Shown: piece by piece, positions 43,230 through 50,627 of the stretch
Layout: the number at the start of each line of letters is the position of its first letter
Numbering within the stretch: the stretch's first letter is position 1
NCBI RefSeq assembly: GCF_002920535.1
Contig: NZ_PQSS01000005.1
Coordinates: 124,001-188,000, forward strand
DNA length: 64,000 bases
Reading direction: 5' to 3'
Source of the DNA: Streptomyces sp. Ru71
GTDB taxonomy: Bacteria; Actinomycetota; Actinomycetes; Streptomycetales; Streptomycetaceae
Translations under genes and position numbers: made by a program
Notes under the pieces: generated by a model
Databases searched by the model: none
What the model saw: the letters and a program-made list of their open reading frames with translations, nothing else
Told to the model about the DNA's origin: nothing

Positions 43230-44320
43230 GCGCCGCTCCCCAGCCGCCGGTGCAGCAGATACAGCAGGGCCGGGGCCCCGATCAGCGAGGTGACCACGCC
43301 GACCGGCAGTTCCTGGGTGTCCAGCGCGGTACGGCAGACGAGATCGACGACGACCAGCAGCAGCGCCCCCGACAGCGCCGCCACCGGCAGCAGACGGCGA
43401 TGGTCGCCCCCGACGAGCAGCCGGCAGGCGTGCGGCACCATCAGCGCGACGAACGCGATCGCACCGGACACGGCGACCAGGACGCCGGTGAGCAGACTGG
43501 TCGCGGTGAACAGCTCCCGGCGCAGCCGCGCCACGTCGACGCCGAGCCCGGCGGCCGTCTCGTCGCCCATCAGCAGCGCGTTCAGGCCGCGGGCGCGCGC
43601 CAGCAGCCACAGCAGGGTGAGGGGTACGGCGACGGCGGGCGCCGCGAGCAGCTGCCAGGTCGCCCCGCTCAGGCTCCCCATGAGCCAGAACAGCACGCTG
43701 TGGGTCTGCTGCTCGTCCCCGGCCCGCAGCACCAGATAGCTGGTGAACCCGGACAGGAACTGCCCGATCGCCACCCCGGCCAGCACCAGCCGCAGCGGCG
43801 CGAACCCGCCGCCGCGCCGGGCCACCGCCCACACCAGCGCGAACGTGGCGAGCGCCCCGGCGAACGCGGCACCGGACAGCCCGAGCCCCAGCGCCCCTCC
43901 GGCGCCGGCGCCGAGCACGATCGCGGCGACCGCGCCGAGCGAGGCGCCGTTGGAGACGCCGAGCAGATAGGGGTCGGCCAGCGGGTTGCGCACCAGCGCC
44001 TGCACGGCCGTACCGACGACACCGAGTCCGGCGCCGACGAGCGCGGCCAGCAGGGCGCGCGGGACGCGCAGCTGCCAGACGATCAGGTCGCCGGTGCCGG
44101 GGCGGGGCGCCTCGCCGGTCAGTCTGCGCCCCACGACGCCCCACACCTCGGCGAGCGGGATCGACGTCGAACCCCAGGCGACGGCGGCCGTCAGCGCGGC
44201 CAGCAGCGCCACGGCGAGGACCGCAGCGGACGGACCGGCGGGCAGTGTGCCGCGCGTGTCCCTCGACGACGGCTCGCCGCGCGATGCCGGTGTCCTGCGG
44301 CGCAGCAGGGTGAGCGCCAC
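43226..44320 (-). CDS. ABC transporter permease, FecCD family
   Basis: 364 residues, GTG 44320, two bases after the binding-protein stop. About ten helices; LRVPRALLAALVGAGLGVVG and RNPLADPYLLGVSNGASLGA are FecCD signatures, and LMGDETAAGLGVDVARLRR is the ATPase-coupling region. It forms the channel for import of a metal chelate. Confidence 0.93.
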   Translation of the reverse strand: MALTLLRRRTPASRGEPSSRDTRGTLPAGPSAAVLAVALLAALTAAVAWGSTSIPLAEVWGVVGRRLTGEAPRPGTGDLIVWQLRVPRALLAALVGAGLGVVGTAVQALVRNPLADPYLLGVSNGASLGAVAAIVLGAGAGGALGLGLSGAAFAGALATFALVWAVARRGGGFAPLRLVLAGVAIGQFLSGFTSYLVLRAGDEQQTHSVLFWLMGSLSGATWQLLAAPAVAVPLTLLWLLARARGLNALLMGDETAAGLGVDVARLRRELFTATSLLTGVLVAVSGAIAFVALMVPHACRLLVGGDHRRLLPVAALSGALLLVVVDLVCRTALDTQELPVGVVTSLIGAPALLYLLHRRLGSGA

Positions 44321-44322
44321 GG

Positions 44323-45402
44323 TCAGCCGGCCTTGCCGGGGTGGACGGCGTCGGCGATCGCCTCGACGGTGGCGGCGTTCTCGACGCCCGCGATCGTGGT
44401 GGCCTCCGAGCCGATCCGTACGAAGTGGTTCTGCCGCACCGCCGTCAGGCCGCTGGTCGCCGGGTTGGCGCGCAGCCACCGCTCGGCCTCGTCGAACGCC
44501 TTGGCGTTCGCCGCCGCGCTGCCCCGGTCGCGCACGCCGAGCTGGATCCAGTCGGGGTCCTTCGCGACCACGTCCTCCCAGCCGACCTGCCGGAAGTCGC
44601 CGTCGCAGGAGGCGAAGACGTTGCGGGCGCCGGCCAGCGTGATCACGGCGTGGGCGATCTGCCGGTTGCACACGACGGTGGGCTGCTTGGTGCCGGCGTC
44701 GTAGTCGAAGAAGAAGTACGTCGGGCGGGCGCCGGGCGCGATGCCGCCGACCCGCTTCTGTACGGCGGCCACCGTCGCCCGCATCCCGGCGACGAGTTCC
44801 TTCGCCCTGGCGCCGGTGCCGGTGACCGCGCCGAGGGTGGTGATGTCGTCCTCGACGGCGGACAGGTCGGTCACCGGGGCCTCGCCGCGCGCCGCGCACG
44901 CGGTGGACTTGAGGAAGATGTGCTTGATCCCGGCCGCCTTGAACTCCTCCTCGGTCGGGGCGTCGCCCATCCCGCCGCCCATGCCGCTCATGGAGGCGAA
45001 CGTGTCGATGTAGAGGTCGGCGCCGGAGCCGAGCAGCTTCTCCTTCGGGATGACGGTGTCGCCGAGCACCCTCACCTTCCGGGCCTGCGCGTCCAGGGCG
45101 GGCGGCAGGGCGCCCCTGCCGGGCGGGAAGCCGGTGCCGATCACCTTGTCGCCGGCGCCGAGCCGGAGCAGCAGCTCCAGCGCCGAGGCGTTGCTGGTGA
45201 CGATCTTCCGCGGGGTGCCGGTGAAGGTGGTGGCGGCACCCCGGCAGTCGGTGACGGTCACCGGGTGACCGCCGGAGACGGTCCTCCCGGCGCTCGCGTC
45301 CGCCGTGTCCTTCCCCCCGCCGGCGCAGCCGGCCGCCAGCAGGCCGCCCAGTACGACGGCCGCCGCACCGCTCCCCACACGCGAACGCGAACGAGCACGC
45401 AT
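44323..45402 (-). CDS. ABC transporter substrate-binding lipoprotein (siderophore/metallophore type)
   Basis: 359 residues. A basic start, hydrophobic core and lipobox LAAGC26 give a lipoprotein. The FhuD/BtuF-type fold is shown by RKIVTSNASALELLLRLGAG, a long backbone helix and the C-terminal lobe ending ATVEAIADAVHPG. It has a Met-rich loop at 137-146 (SMSGMGGGMG) and a probable disulfide pair (VVCNRQ and ASCDGDF). First gene of the importer-exporter run. The ligand is not stated by sequence; co-location with isonitrile and copper genes suggests a copper or iron isonitrile complex. Confidence 0.9.
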   Translation of the reverse strand: MRARSRSRVGSGAAAVVLGGLLAAGCAGGGKDTADASAGRTVSGGHPVTVTDCRGAATTFTGTPRKIVTSNASALELLLRLGAGDKVIGTGFPPGRGALPPALDAQARKVRVLGDTVIPKEKLLGSGADLYIDTFASMSGMGGGMGDAPTEEEFKAAGIKHIFLKSTACAARGEAPVTDLSAVEDDITTLGAVTGTGARAKELVAGMRATVAAVQKRVGGIAPGARPTYFFFDYDAGTKQPTVVCNRQIAHAVITLAGARNVFASCDGDFRQVGWEDVVAKDPDWIQLGVRDRGSAAANAKAFDEAERWLRANPATSGLTAVRQNHFVRIGSEATTIAGVENAATVEAIADAVHPGKAG

Positions 45403-45466
45403 CGAACAACTCCCGGAAATCCACTCGGTACGCGGGCGACCCCCGTCACCCGGTCCAGTAGTCGGG

Positions 45467-45507
45467 CGGAAGCCGCACCGAGTTCCCGGCGCACGGCACG
45501 GCTTCCG
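45467..45507. promoter_or_regulatory. Inverted repeat in the leader of the metallophore importer operon
   Basis: CGGAAGCCG (45467-45475) and CGGCTTCCG (45499-45507) are perfect 9-bp arms with a 23-base loop, 65 bp upstream of the binding-protein start and just past the sigma gene stop. It may be a terminator of the sigma gene or a leader structure. Confidence 0.5.
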
Positions 45508-45532
45508 GCCCGTTCCCCGCCGCGCCGGCGGC

Positions 45533-46165
45533 TCAGGCGGCCGCCAGCGCGGCGGGCTCCGCCTCCGCGTCGGCCTCCAGCAGGCCGATCAGCGTCGCCC
45601 TGGCCCGCGCCACGCGCGAACGGACCGTGCCGATCGGGCAGTCGCTGACCTCGGCCGCCTCCGCGTAGGGCAGGCCGAGGAGCTGGGTGAGCACGAACGC
45701 CTCACGGCGGTCGTCCGGCAGCGACGCCAGCAGGTCCAGCAGGGCGACGCCGTCGTCGAAGCCGGGCAGGTCGCACGGCTGGGCCAGCTCGACGGCCAGC
45801 TGCCAGTCCGGTACGTCCGCCGGCCGGGGCCGGGCGGAGGCGTACCGGTAGCTGTCCACGACGGCCCGGCGGGCGATGGACAGCAGCCAGACGCGCGCCG
45901 ACGAGCGGCCCTGGAACCGGTGCAGGCTGCCGAGCGCGCGCAGGAACGTGTCCTGCGCCAGGTCGTCCACAGCCTGGGGATCGGCGCACAGGTGCGCGAC
46001 GTACCGCCGGACGTCGCGGTGCAGGGCGCGCACGAAGCGCTCGACGGCGTCCGCGTCACCGCCGCGGGCGGCCAGCGCCCACGCCGTGATCGCCTCGTCG
46101 GTGGACGGGGTCTTGTCGTCCTCGCTCGGTGCGCGGCGAGGGGTGGGCAGGGCAGGGGTCATCAC
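45533..46165 (-). CDS. ECF-type sigma-70 family RNA polymerase sigma factor
   Basis: 210 residues. Region 2 is seen in HLCADPQAVDDLAQDTFLRA and SARVWLLSIARRAVVDSYR. Region 4 is LPDDRREAFVLTQLLGLPY followed by the helix-turn-helix CPIGTVRSRVARARATL. No anti-sigma gene is adjacent. Lying between the copper genes and the metallophore importer on the same strand, it could direct one of these sets. Confidence 0.9.
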   Translation of the reverse strand: MMTPALPTPRRAPSEDDKTPSTDEAITAWALAARGGDADAVERFVRALHRDVRRYVAHLCADPQAVDDLAQDTFLRALGSLHRFQGRSSARVWLLSIARRAVVDSYRYASARPRPADVPDWQLAVELAQPCDLPGFDDGVALLDLLASLPDDRREAFVLTQLLGLPYAEAAEVSDCPIGTVRSRVARARATLIGLLEADAEAEPAALAAA

Positions 46166-46409
46166 CTGGTGTCCTTCTCGGGTCGACCTGATCCGGACCG
46201 CGGGCGCGCAAAGTCACGGGCACGAGGGCGCGCGAACGCACGCTGAGCGCAGGTGCCGGTGCGAACGCCCTGTACGGACGTGCGGGCGGTCCGGTGAAAG
46301 GGGAGACGGGGAGACGGCCCTACGGCGCCGGGTCCGGCGTGCGTGCCGGTGCGGGCGTATGGCCGTTGGCCCGAGGCGCGCTGGGGCGACCTCGGGATGC
46401 CGGCTGTCG

Positions 46410-47165
46410 TCAGGCGACAGCGGTCCCCAGGGGCGGGCCCCGAGAAGTGATCGCGTGGACGAGCAGCAGCAGCCGGGGCGCCCGGTCCGAACGCGGGCGA
46501 CGCGGCGTCAGGCGCGGGCGGTGCGCGGTGACCGGCAGGGCCAGCAGCAGCCGCAGCGGCGCGGCCAGCCGTCCGGCGACGGCCCGCAGGATACGGAACG
46601 CCGCCCTCTCGCCGTACGCCAGCCACAGGCCGCACAGCAGGGCGGCGAGCAGGTGGGCGGCGAACATGCCGAAGGAGGAGGAGCCTGTCATGGAGTGACC
46701 CATGGCGCCCATGTCCATGCCGGGCACACCGGGCATACCGGTATGGCTCATGTGCAGGGGCGGCATGGACATCTGACTCATGTGCAGGGGGCTCATGGAC
46801 GTCTGCCCCATGGCCATGTGGGCGGTGCCCGCGTGAACCATGGCCGCCATGTGGTCCATGCCCATGTGGCTCATGTGCGTCGAGCCCATGGGCACCGCTG
46901 TGCCTCCGGCCGCCGACTGGGCGAGTTCGAACGCCTCGTGCAGCAGCGCCTGGGTGGCGACGACGACGGCCACGATCGCGGGCAGGCCGCGTTCCCGTCC
47001 GGCCAGGCACCAGCCCGCGGCGGCGGTGCCGGCCGCGCCGCCGGCCAGGGCCCAGGCGGGCACGTCACGGCCGGACATCAGGACGTGGCCGAGGGCGGCG
47101 AGCAGCACACAGACGGCCGCGAACACCGCGGCCCGTACCGTGCGCGTACACCACCCAGCAGTCAT
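46410..47165 (-). CDS. Met/His-rich integral membrane protein (DUF5134-like), putative copper binding
   Basis: 251 residues, four or five helices. Between two helices lies a loop of about 70 residues (roughly 90-160) made of HMSHMGMDHMAAM-type repeats, with more than 20 Met and about a dozen His, the composition of extracytoplasmic Cu(I)/Cu(II) binding segments. It follows the CopA/PCuAC genes on the same strand, so a role in copper handling is likely. The C-terminus is basic and probably cytoplasmic. Confidence 0.8.
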   Translation of the reverse strand: MTAGWCTRTVRAAVFAAVCVLLAALGHVLMSGRDVPAWALAGGAAGTAAAGWCLAGRERGLPAIVAVVVATQALLHEAFELAQSAAGGTAVPMGSTHMSHMGMDHMAAMVHAGTAHMAMGQTSMSPLHMSQMSMPPLHMSHTGMPGVPGMDMGAMGHSMTGSSSFGMFAAHLLAALLCGLWLAYGERAAFRILRAVAGRLAAPLRLLLALPVTAHRPRLTPRRPRSDRAPRLLLLVHAITSRGPPLGTAVA

Positions 47166-47171
47166 CGCGTC

Positions 47172-50144
47172 TCATCCTCGCATCGCGGCGCCGGCCGTCC
47201 CGGGTATGTACGGAATCCGACCGCCGCCGGGGCGGTGCGTGGGTCGAAACCGGCCGACGGTCACGGGAGGCGCCCGCCCGGCCTGACGACCACGGCGACC
47301 GTCTCGATGGTGCCGCTCCGCTCGAAGCGCAGGGTGAAGGGCACGCGGTCGCCCAGCCGCCATTCCGCCCGGGCGGGCAGGGTCACGTCGACGCCGTGCG
47401 GCGACATCGACAGCGTGCCGCCGGCCGGCACGGTGGCCGTGTCCACCTCGGCCTTGGCGGCGGTCCCGGCCCCGGCGGCACGGTGCCGGCTGAGGGCCGG
47501 GGTGCCGTCGACGGCCGGTGAGGTGACCTGAACCAGTCGGTCGTCGGCGCCGCCCGGGTTGGCGAGGTCGAAGAAGGCGGCGGTCTGCGTGGTACCGCCG
47601 TACGGCAGGAAGACCCGGCCGGAGACGACGGCGACACGCGCCGGACTCCCCGCCCACCCGCCCCCGACCCAGCCGACCAGCCCACCGAGGGCGAGCACAC
47701 AGGCCGCGAGGGGCGCGAACGCGGCACGCAGGGCATCGGCGACACGCCGACGGGTGGGCCACCGGACGCCCACGTGGCCCTGCCGGCCCGTGTCCGCGCG
47801 TCCGGGCCGCCCGTGGTGCGCGGGGTGCGGGCGCCCCGGCCGGGTTCCGCTCATCGGGTCGCCCTTCGCCGGCTGGGACCCGCGGTCCTTGTCCGGGTGG
47901 CGGGACGGGCACCCGTCCCCGCCCCGGCTGCCACCCCCGCAACCGCAGGCTGTTGGCCACCACCAGGACCGAGCTGACCGACATCGCTGCCGCCGCGAGC
48001 ATCGGGTTCAGCAGGCCCACCATCGCCGGCGGCAGCGTCACCGCGTTGTAGCCGAAGGCCCACAGCAGGTTGACGCGGATCGTGCCCAGGGTGCGCCGGG
48101 CGAGTCGGACCGCGTCGGCCAGGGAGTCGATGTCGCCGCGCACCAGCGTCACGTCGGCCGCCCCGATGGCCACGTCGGTGCCGCCGCCCATGGCGATGCC
48201 GAGGTCGGCGCCGGCCAGTGCGGCGGCGTCGTTCACCCCGTCGCCGACGACCGCGACCCGGTGCCCGTCCGCCCTCAACTGCCGTACGAGCGCCGCCTTG
48301 TCCTCGGGGGCGCACCTGGCGTGCACCTCGTCGATGCCGAGGGCCGACGCGACGGCGCGCGCGGGCGCTTCCCGGTCGCCGGTGGCGAGCACGGGCCGTA
48401 TGCCGAGGCGGCGCAGCCGGTCCACGGCGCGGTAGCTGCCCGGCCGTACCGTGTCCCCCACCTCGACGAGCGCCTCGGCCACCCCGTCCACCCGGACCAG
48501 GACCGGCGTGCGCGCGGCGTCCTCGGCACGGCGCAGGGCGTCCGTCAGCGCGGGCGGCAACGACCCGTCCGGGGCGAGGACTTCGACCAGACGGCCCGCC
48601 ACCCGGCCGCGCACCCCGCGGCCCGGCAGCGCGGTGAAGTCGCGCACCGGCGGCAGCGGTTCGCGCCGGGCGTGTGCGGTGATCGCCCGTCCCAGCGGGT
48701 GTTCGGAGCCCTGCTCCACCGCCCCGGCCAGGCGCAGCACGGCGTCCGCGCCGAGCCCGCCGGGTACGGCGGTGACGCGGGCGACGCTCATGTGCCCGGA
48801 GGTGAGGGTGCCGGTCTTGTCGAGGACGACGGTGTCGACGTGCCGCAGCCCCTCCAGGGCCCGCGGGCCCGAGACGAGCACGCCGAGCCGGGCCCCCCGG
48901 CCGGTCGCCGCCATCAGCGCGGTCGGCGTGGCCAGGCCCAGCGCGCAGGGGCAGGCGACGACGAGCACGGCCACGCACGCGGTGACGGCCGCCTGCGCGT
49001 CGGCCCCCGCGCCGAGCCAGAAGCCGAGCGTGGTGACCGCGAGCGTCAGCACGACCGGAACGAAGACACCGGCGACCGTGTCGGCGAGCCGTTGCGCCCT
49101 CGCCTTGCCGGCCTGCGCCTCGCTCACCAGCCGCGCGATGCGGGCGAGCCGGGTGTCGGCGCCGACCGCCCTGGCCTCCACCAGCAGCAGCCCGCCCGCG
49201 TTGACGGCGCCCCCGGCCACGGCCGCACCCGGACCGACCTCGACCGGCTCGCTCTCACCGGTGACCAGGGACAGGTCCACGGCGGAACTCCCCTCCCGCA
49301 CCACGCCGTCGGTCGCCACCCGCTCCCCCGGCCGTACGACGAAGACCTGCCCGACCCGCAACTCCTCGACGGGTATGAGCCGTTCCACGCCGTCCCCGTC
49401 CCGCACCGCGACCTCCTTGACGGCGAGCCGGGCGAGCGAGCGCAGCGCCGCCCCGGTGCTGTGCCGGGCCCGCGCTTCCAGCAGCCGTCCGGCCAGCACG
49501 AACAGCGGGACGCCGACGGCCGCTTCGAGGAAGAGATGCGCGGTGCCGTCGGAGGCCGAGGGCAGCAGGGCGAACGGCATCCGCATGCCCGGCGCACCGG
49601 CACCGCCGAGGAACAGCGCGTACGCCGACCAGGAGAAGGAAGCCACCACGCCCAGCGACACCAGCGTGTCCATGGTCGCCGCCGCATGCCGCAGCCCCCG
49701 CATCGCCCGGGTGTGGAAGGGCCACGCGCTCCACACGGCGACGGGCGCGGCGAGCACGAAGCACAGCCACTGCCAATGCCGGAACTGCGCCGCGGGCACC
49801 ATCGACAGCACGAGCACCGGCACCGCGAGCAGCGCGGTGACCAGAAGTCGCCGCCGTTCGGCCCGGGCGGACCCGGCCGCGTCGGCGTCGTCGCGCGCGG
49901 GCCGGCCGACCGGCTGCGGCAGGGCGGCCGTGTAGCCGGCGCTTTCGACGGCGGCGACGAGGTCGGCCGGGCTGATCTGCGGCGGATGGCTCACCCGGGC
50001 CCGGCCGGTGGCCAGGTTGACGGTCGCGGTGACCCCGTCGAGCCGGCCGAGCTTCTTCTCGACCCGTTTCACACAGGCCGCGCAGGTCATGCCGCCGACG
50101 GTCAGGTCGGTCGTCACCGGCGCGACGAGCGGTTCGACGGCCAT
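47172..50144 (-). CDS. copA: Copper-translocating P-type ATPase (CopA), open frame runs past its normal end
   Basis: 990-codon frame. The N-terminal metal-binding domain has GGMTCAACVKRVEKKLG. The membrane CPC motif is VACPCALGLATPTALM, the phosphorylated Asp is in VLDKTGTLTSGHM, and the hinge is VGDGVNDAAALAGADLGIAM. The family normally stops soon after the last helix (SVLVVANSLRLRGW, about residue 735). Here the frame continues about 255 Arg/Pro-rich residues straight through the PCuAC gene in another frame. A natural frameshift or a base error near 47870-47935 is likely; a neighbouring frame stops at 47851, overlapping the next ATG. It exports Cu(I). Confidence 0.85.
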   Translation of the reverse strand: MAVEPLVAPVTTDLTVGGMTCAACVKRVEKKLGRLDGVTATVNLATGRARVSHPPQISPADLVAAVESAGYTAALPQPVGRPARDDADAAGSARAERRRLLVTALLAVPVLVLSMVPAAQFRHWQWLCFVLAAPVAVWSAWPFHTRAMRGLRHAAATMDTLVSLGVVASFSWSAYALFLGGAGAPGMRMPFALLPSASDGTAHLFLEAAVGVPLFVLAGRLLEARARHSTGAALRSLARLAVKEVAVRDGDGVERLIPVEELRVGQVFVVRPGERVATDGVVREGSSAVDLSLVTGESEPVEVGPGAAVAGGAVNAGGLLLVEARAVGADTRLARIARLVSEAQAGKARAQRLADTVAGVFVPVVLTLAVTTLGFWLGAGADAQAAVTACVAVLVVACPCALGLATPTALMAATGRGARLGVLVSGPRALEGLRHVDTVVLDKTGTLTSGHMSVARVTAVPGGLGADAVLRLAGAVEQGSEHPLGRAITAHARREPLPPVRDFTALPGRGVRGRVAGRLVEVLAPDGSLPPALTDALRRAEDAARTPVLVRVDGVAEALVEVGDTVRPGSYRAVDRLRRLGIRPVLATGDREAPARAVASALGIDEVHARCAPEDKAALVRQLRADGHRVAVVGDGVNDAAALAGADLGIAMGGGTDVAIGAADVTLVRGDIDSLADAVRLARRTLGTIRVNLLWAFGYNAVTLPPAMVGLLNPMLAAAAMSVSSVLVVANSLRLRGWQPGRGRVPVPPPGQGPRVPAGEGRPDERNPAGAPAPRAPRAARTRGHGPAGPRGRPVAHPSACRRCPACRVRAPRGLCARPRWAGRLGRGRVGGESGACRRRLRPGLPAVRRYHADRRLLRPRQPGRRRRPTGSGHLTGRRRHPGPQPAPCRRGRDRRQGRGGHGHRAGRRHAVDVAARRRRDPARPGGMAAGRPRALHPALRAERHHRDGRRGRQAGRAPPVTVGRFRPTHRPGGGRIPYIPGTAGAAMRG
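47261..47854 (-). CDS. PCuAC-like copper chaperone domain protein, copper ligands not conserved
   Basis: 197 residues, membrane-anchored (AACVLALGGLVGWVGGGWAG near residue 50) with an extracellular cupredoxin-like PCu(A)C domain. YGGTTQTAAFFDLANPGGADD and VPAGGTLSMSPHGVDVTLPA match the fold. The classical ligand set H-M-x10-M-x21-H-x-M is mostly missing; HLML is replaced by HGVDVTL. It may hand on copper differently or have lost binding. Entirely inside the extended CopA frame but in a different frame with better coding character. Confidence 0.75.
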   Translation of the reverse strand: MSGTRPGRPHPAHHGRPGRADTGRQGHVGVRWPTRRRVADALRAAFAPLAACVLALGGLVGWVGGGWAGSPARVAVVSGRVFLPYGGTTQTAAFFDLANPGGADDRLVQVTSPAVDGTPALSRHRAAGAGTAAKAEVDTATVPAGGTLSMSPHGVDVTLPARAEWRLGDRVPFTLRFERSGTIETVAVVVRPGGRLP

Positions 50145-50383
50145 CAGTGGCCCTCCCCGTGCATGTCGCCCATGTCGTCCCCACCGTGCGTGCCACCCAT
50201 GTCATCGGTGTCGTCCGCATCGCCGTCACCCCGCTGGTGGCCGGTCGAGCCGCCGTGCATCCCGGGCGCCACCGGTCCGACGGCGGAGCCGACGGCGTAG
50301 GACACCGTGAAGACCAGGGCGAGGAGCAGCAGGAAGCCGAACAGGGCGGGCGGGGGCGCCGACCTGCGCCGGGGCTCGTCCAT
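50144..50383 (-). CDS. Small membrane-anchored His/Asp/Met-rich protein
   Basis: 79 residues from ATG 50383 (AGGAGG RBS). One membrane span (LFGFLLLLALVFTVSYAVG) and a tail of about 40 residues rich in His, Asp, Gly and Met (GGTHGGDDMGDMHGEGH), a likely metal-binding segment outside the cell. TGATG coupling to copA indicates it is the first gene of the copper operon. Confidence 0.75.
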   Translation of the reverse strand: MDEPRRRSAPPPALFGFLLLLALVFTVSYAVGSAVGPVAPGMHGGSTGHQRGDGDADDTDDMGGTHGGDDMGDMHGEGH

Positions 50384-50483
50384 CAACCACGCCTCCTGAT
50401 CACGTCGTACGACTGGGGCGCGGTAGGAGTCGGGGCGGGGGCGGGGCGAGTTCCGGAGGGCGCTCGTGGCGTCTGTCACACCA

Positions 50484-50530
50484 TTCAGATATCTGAACAA
50501 AAATCATGGACACGTCCATTGACGTGTCCA
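50484..50530. promoter_or_regulatory. Two perfect palindromic operators upstream of the copper operon
   Basis: TTCAGATATCTGAA (50484-50497) is a perfect 14-bp palindrome. TGGACACGTC-catt-GACGTGTCCA (50507-50530) has perfect 10-bp arms. Both lie in the AT-richer region 100-150 bp upstream of the small His-rich gene, between it and a divergent lyase gene. The first is spaced like MerR or ArsR-type metal sites. Confidence 0.6.
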
Positions 50531-50550
50531 CGGCACCATCTTACGTTCCT

Positions 50551-50560
50551 GAAAGCGCTT
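50551..50560. promoter_or_regulatory. LacI-type operator-like site upstream of the lyase gene
   Basis: gaaagcgctt, with an AAGCGCTT palindrome centre, 68 bp before the lyase start; typical of sugar-responsive LacI repressor sites in Streptomyces. Confidence 0.4.
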
Positions 50561-50627
50561 GCTGAGCCGCAGACAGTTCATTCATCTGACCCGCCCACCC
50601 TCTCCGACAACCCTTGGAGGCGACCGC

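Noticed and set aside
45403..45532. Cobalamin riboswitch
   Set aside because: Only a short GGGAA...GGTG likeness is visible; the downstream conserved CCCGCCACTG-type elements were not found, so it is reported only as a structured leader.
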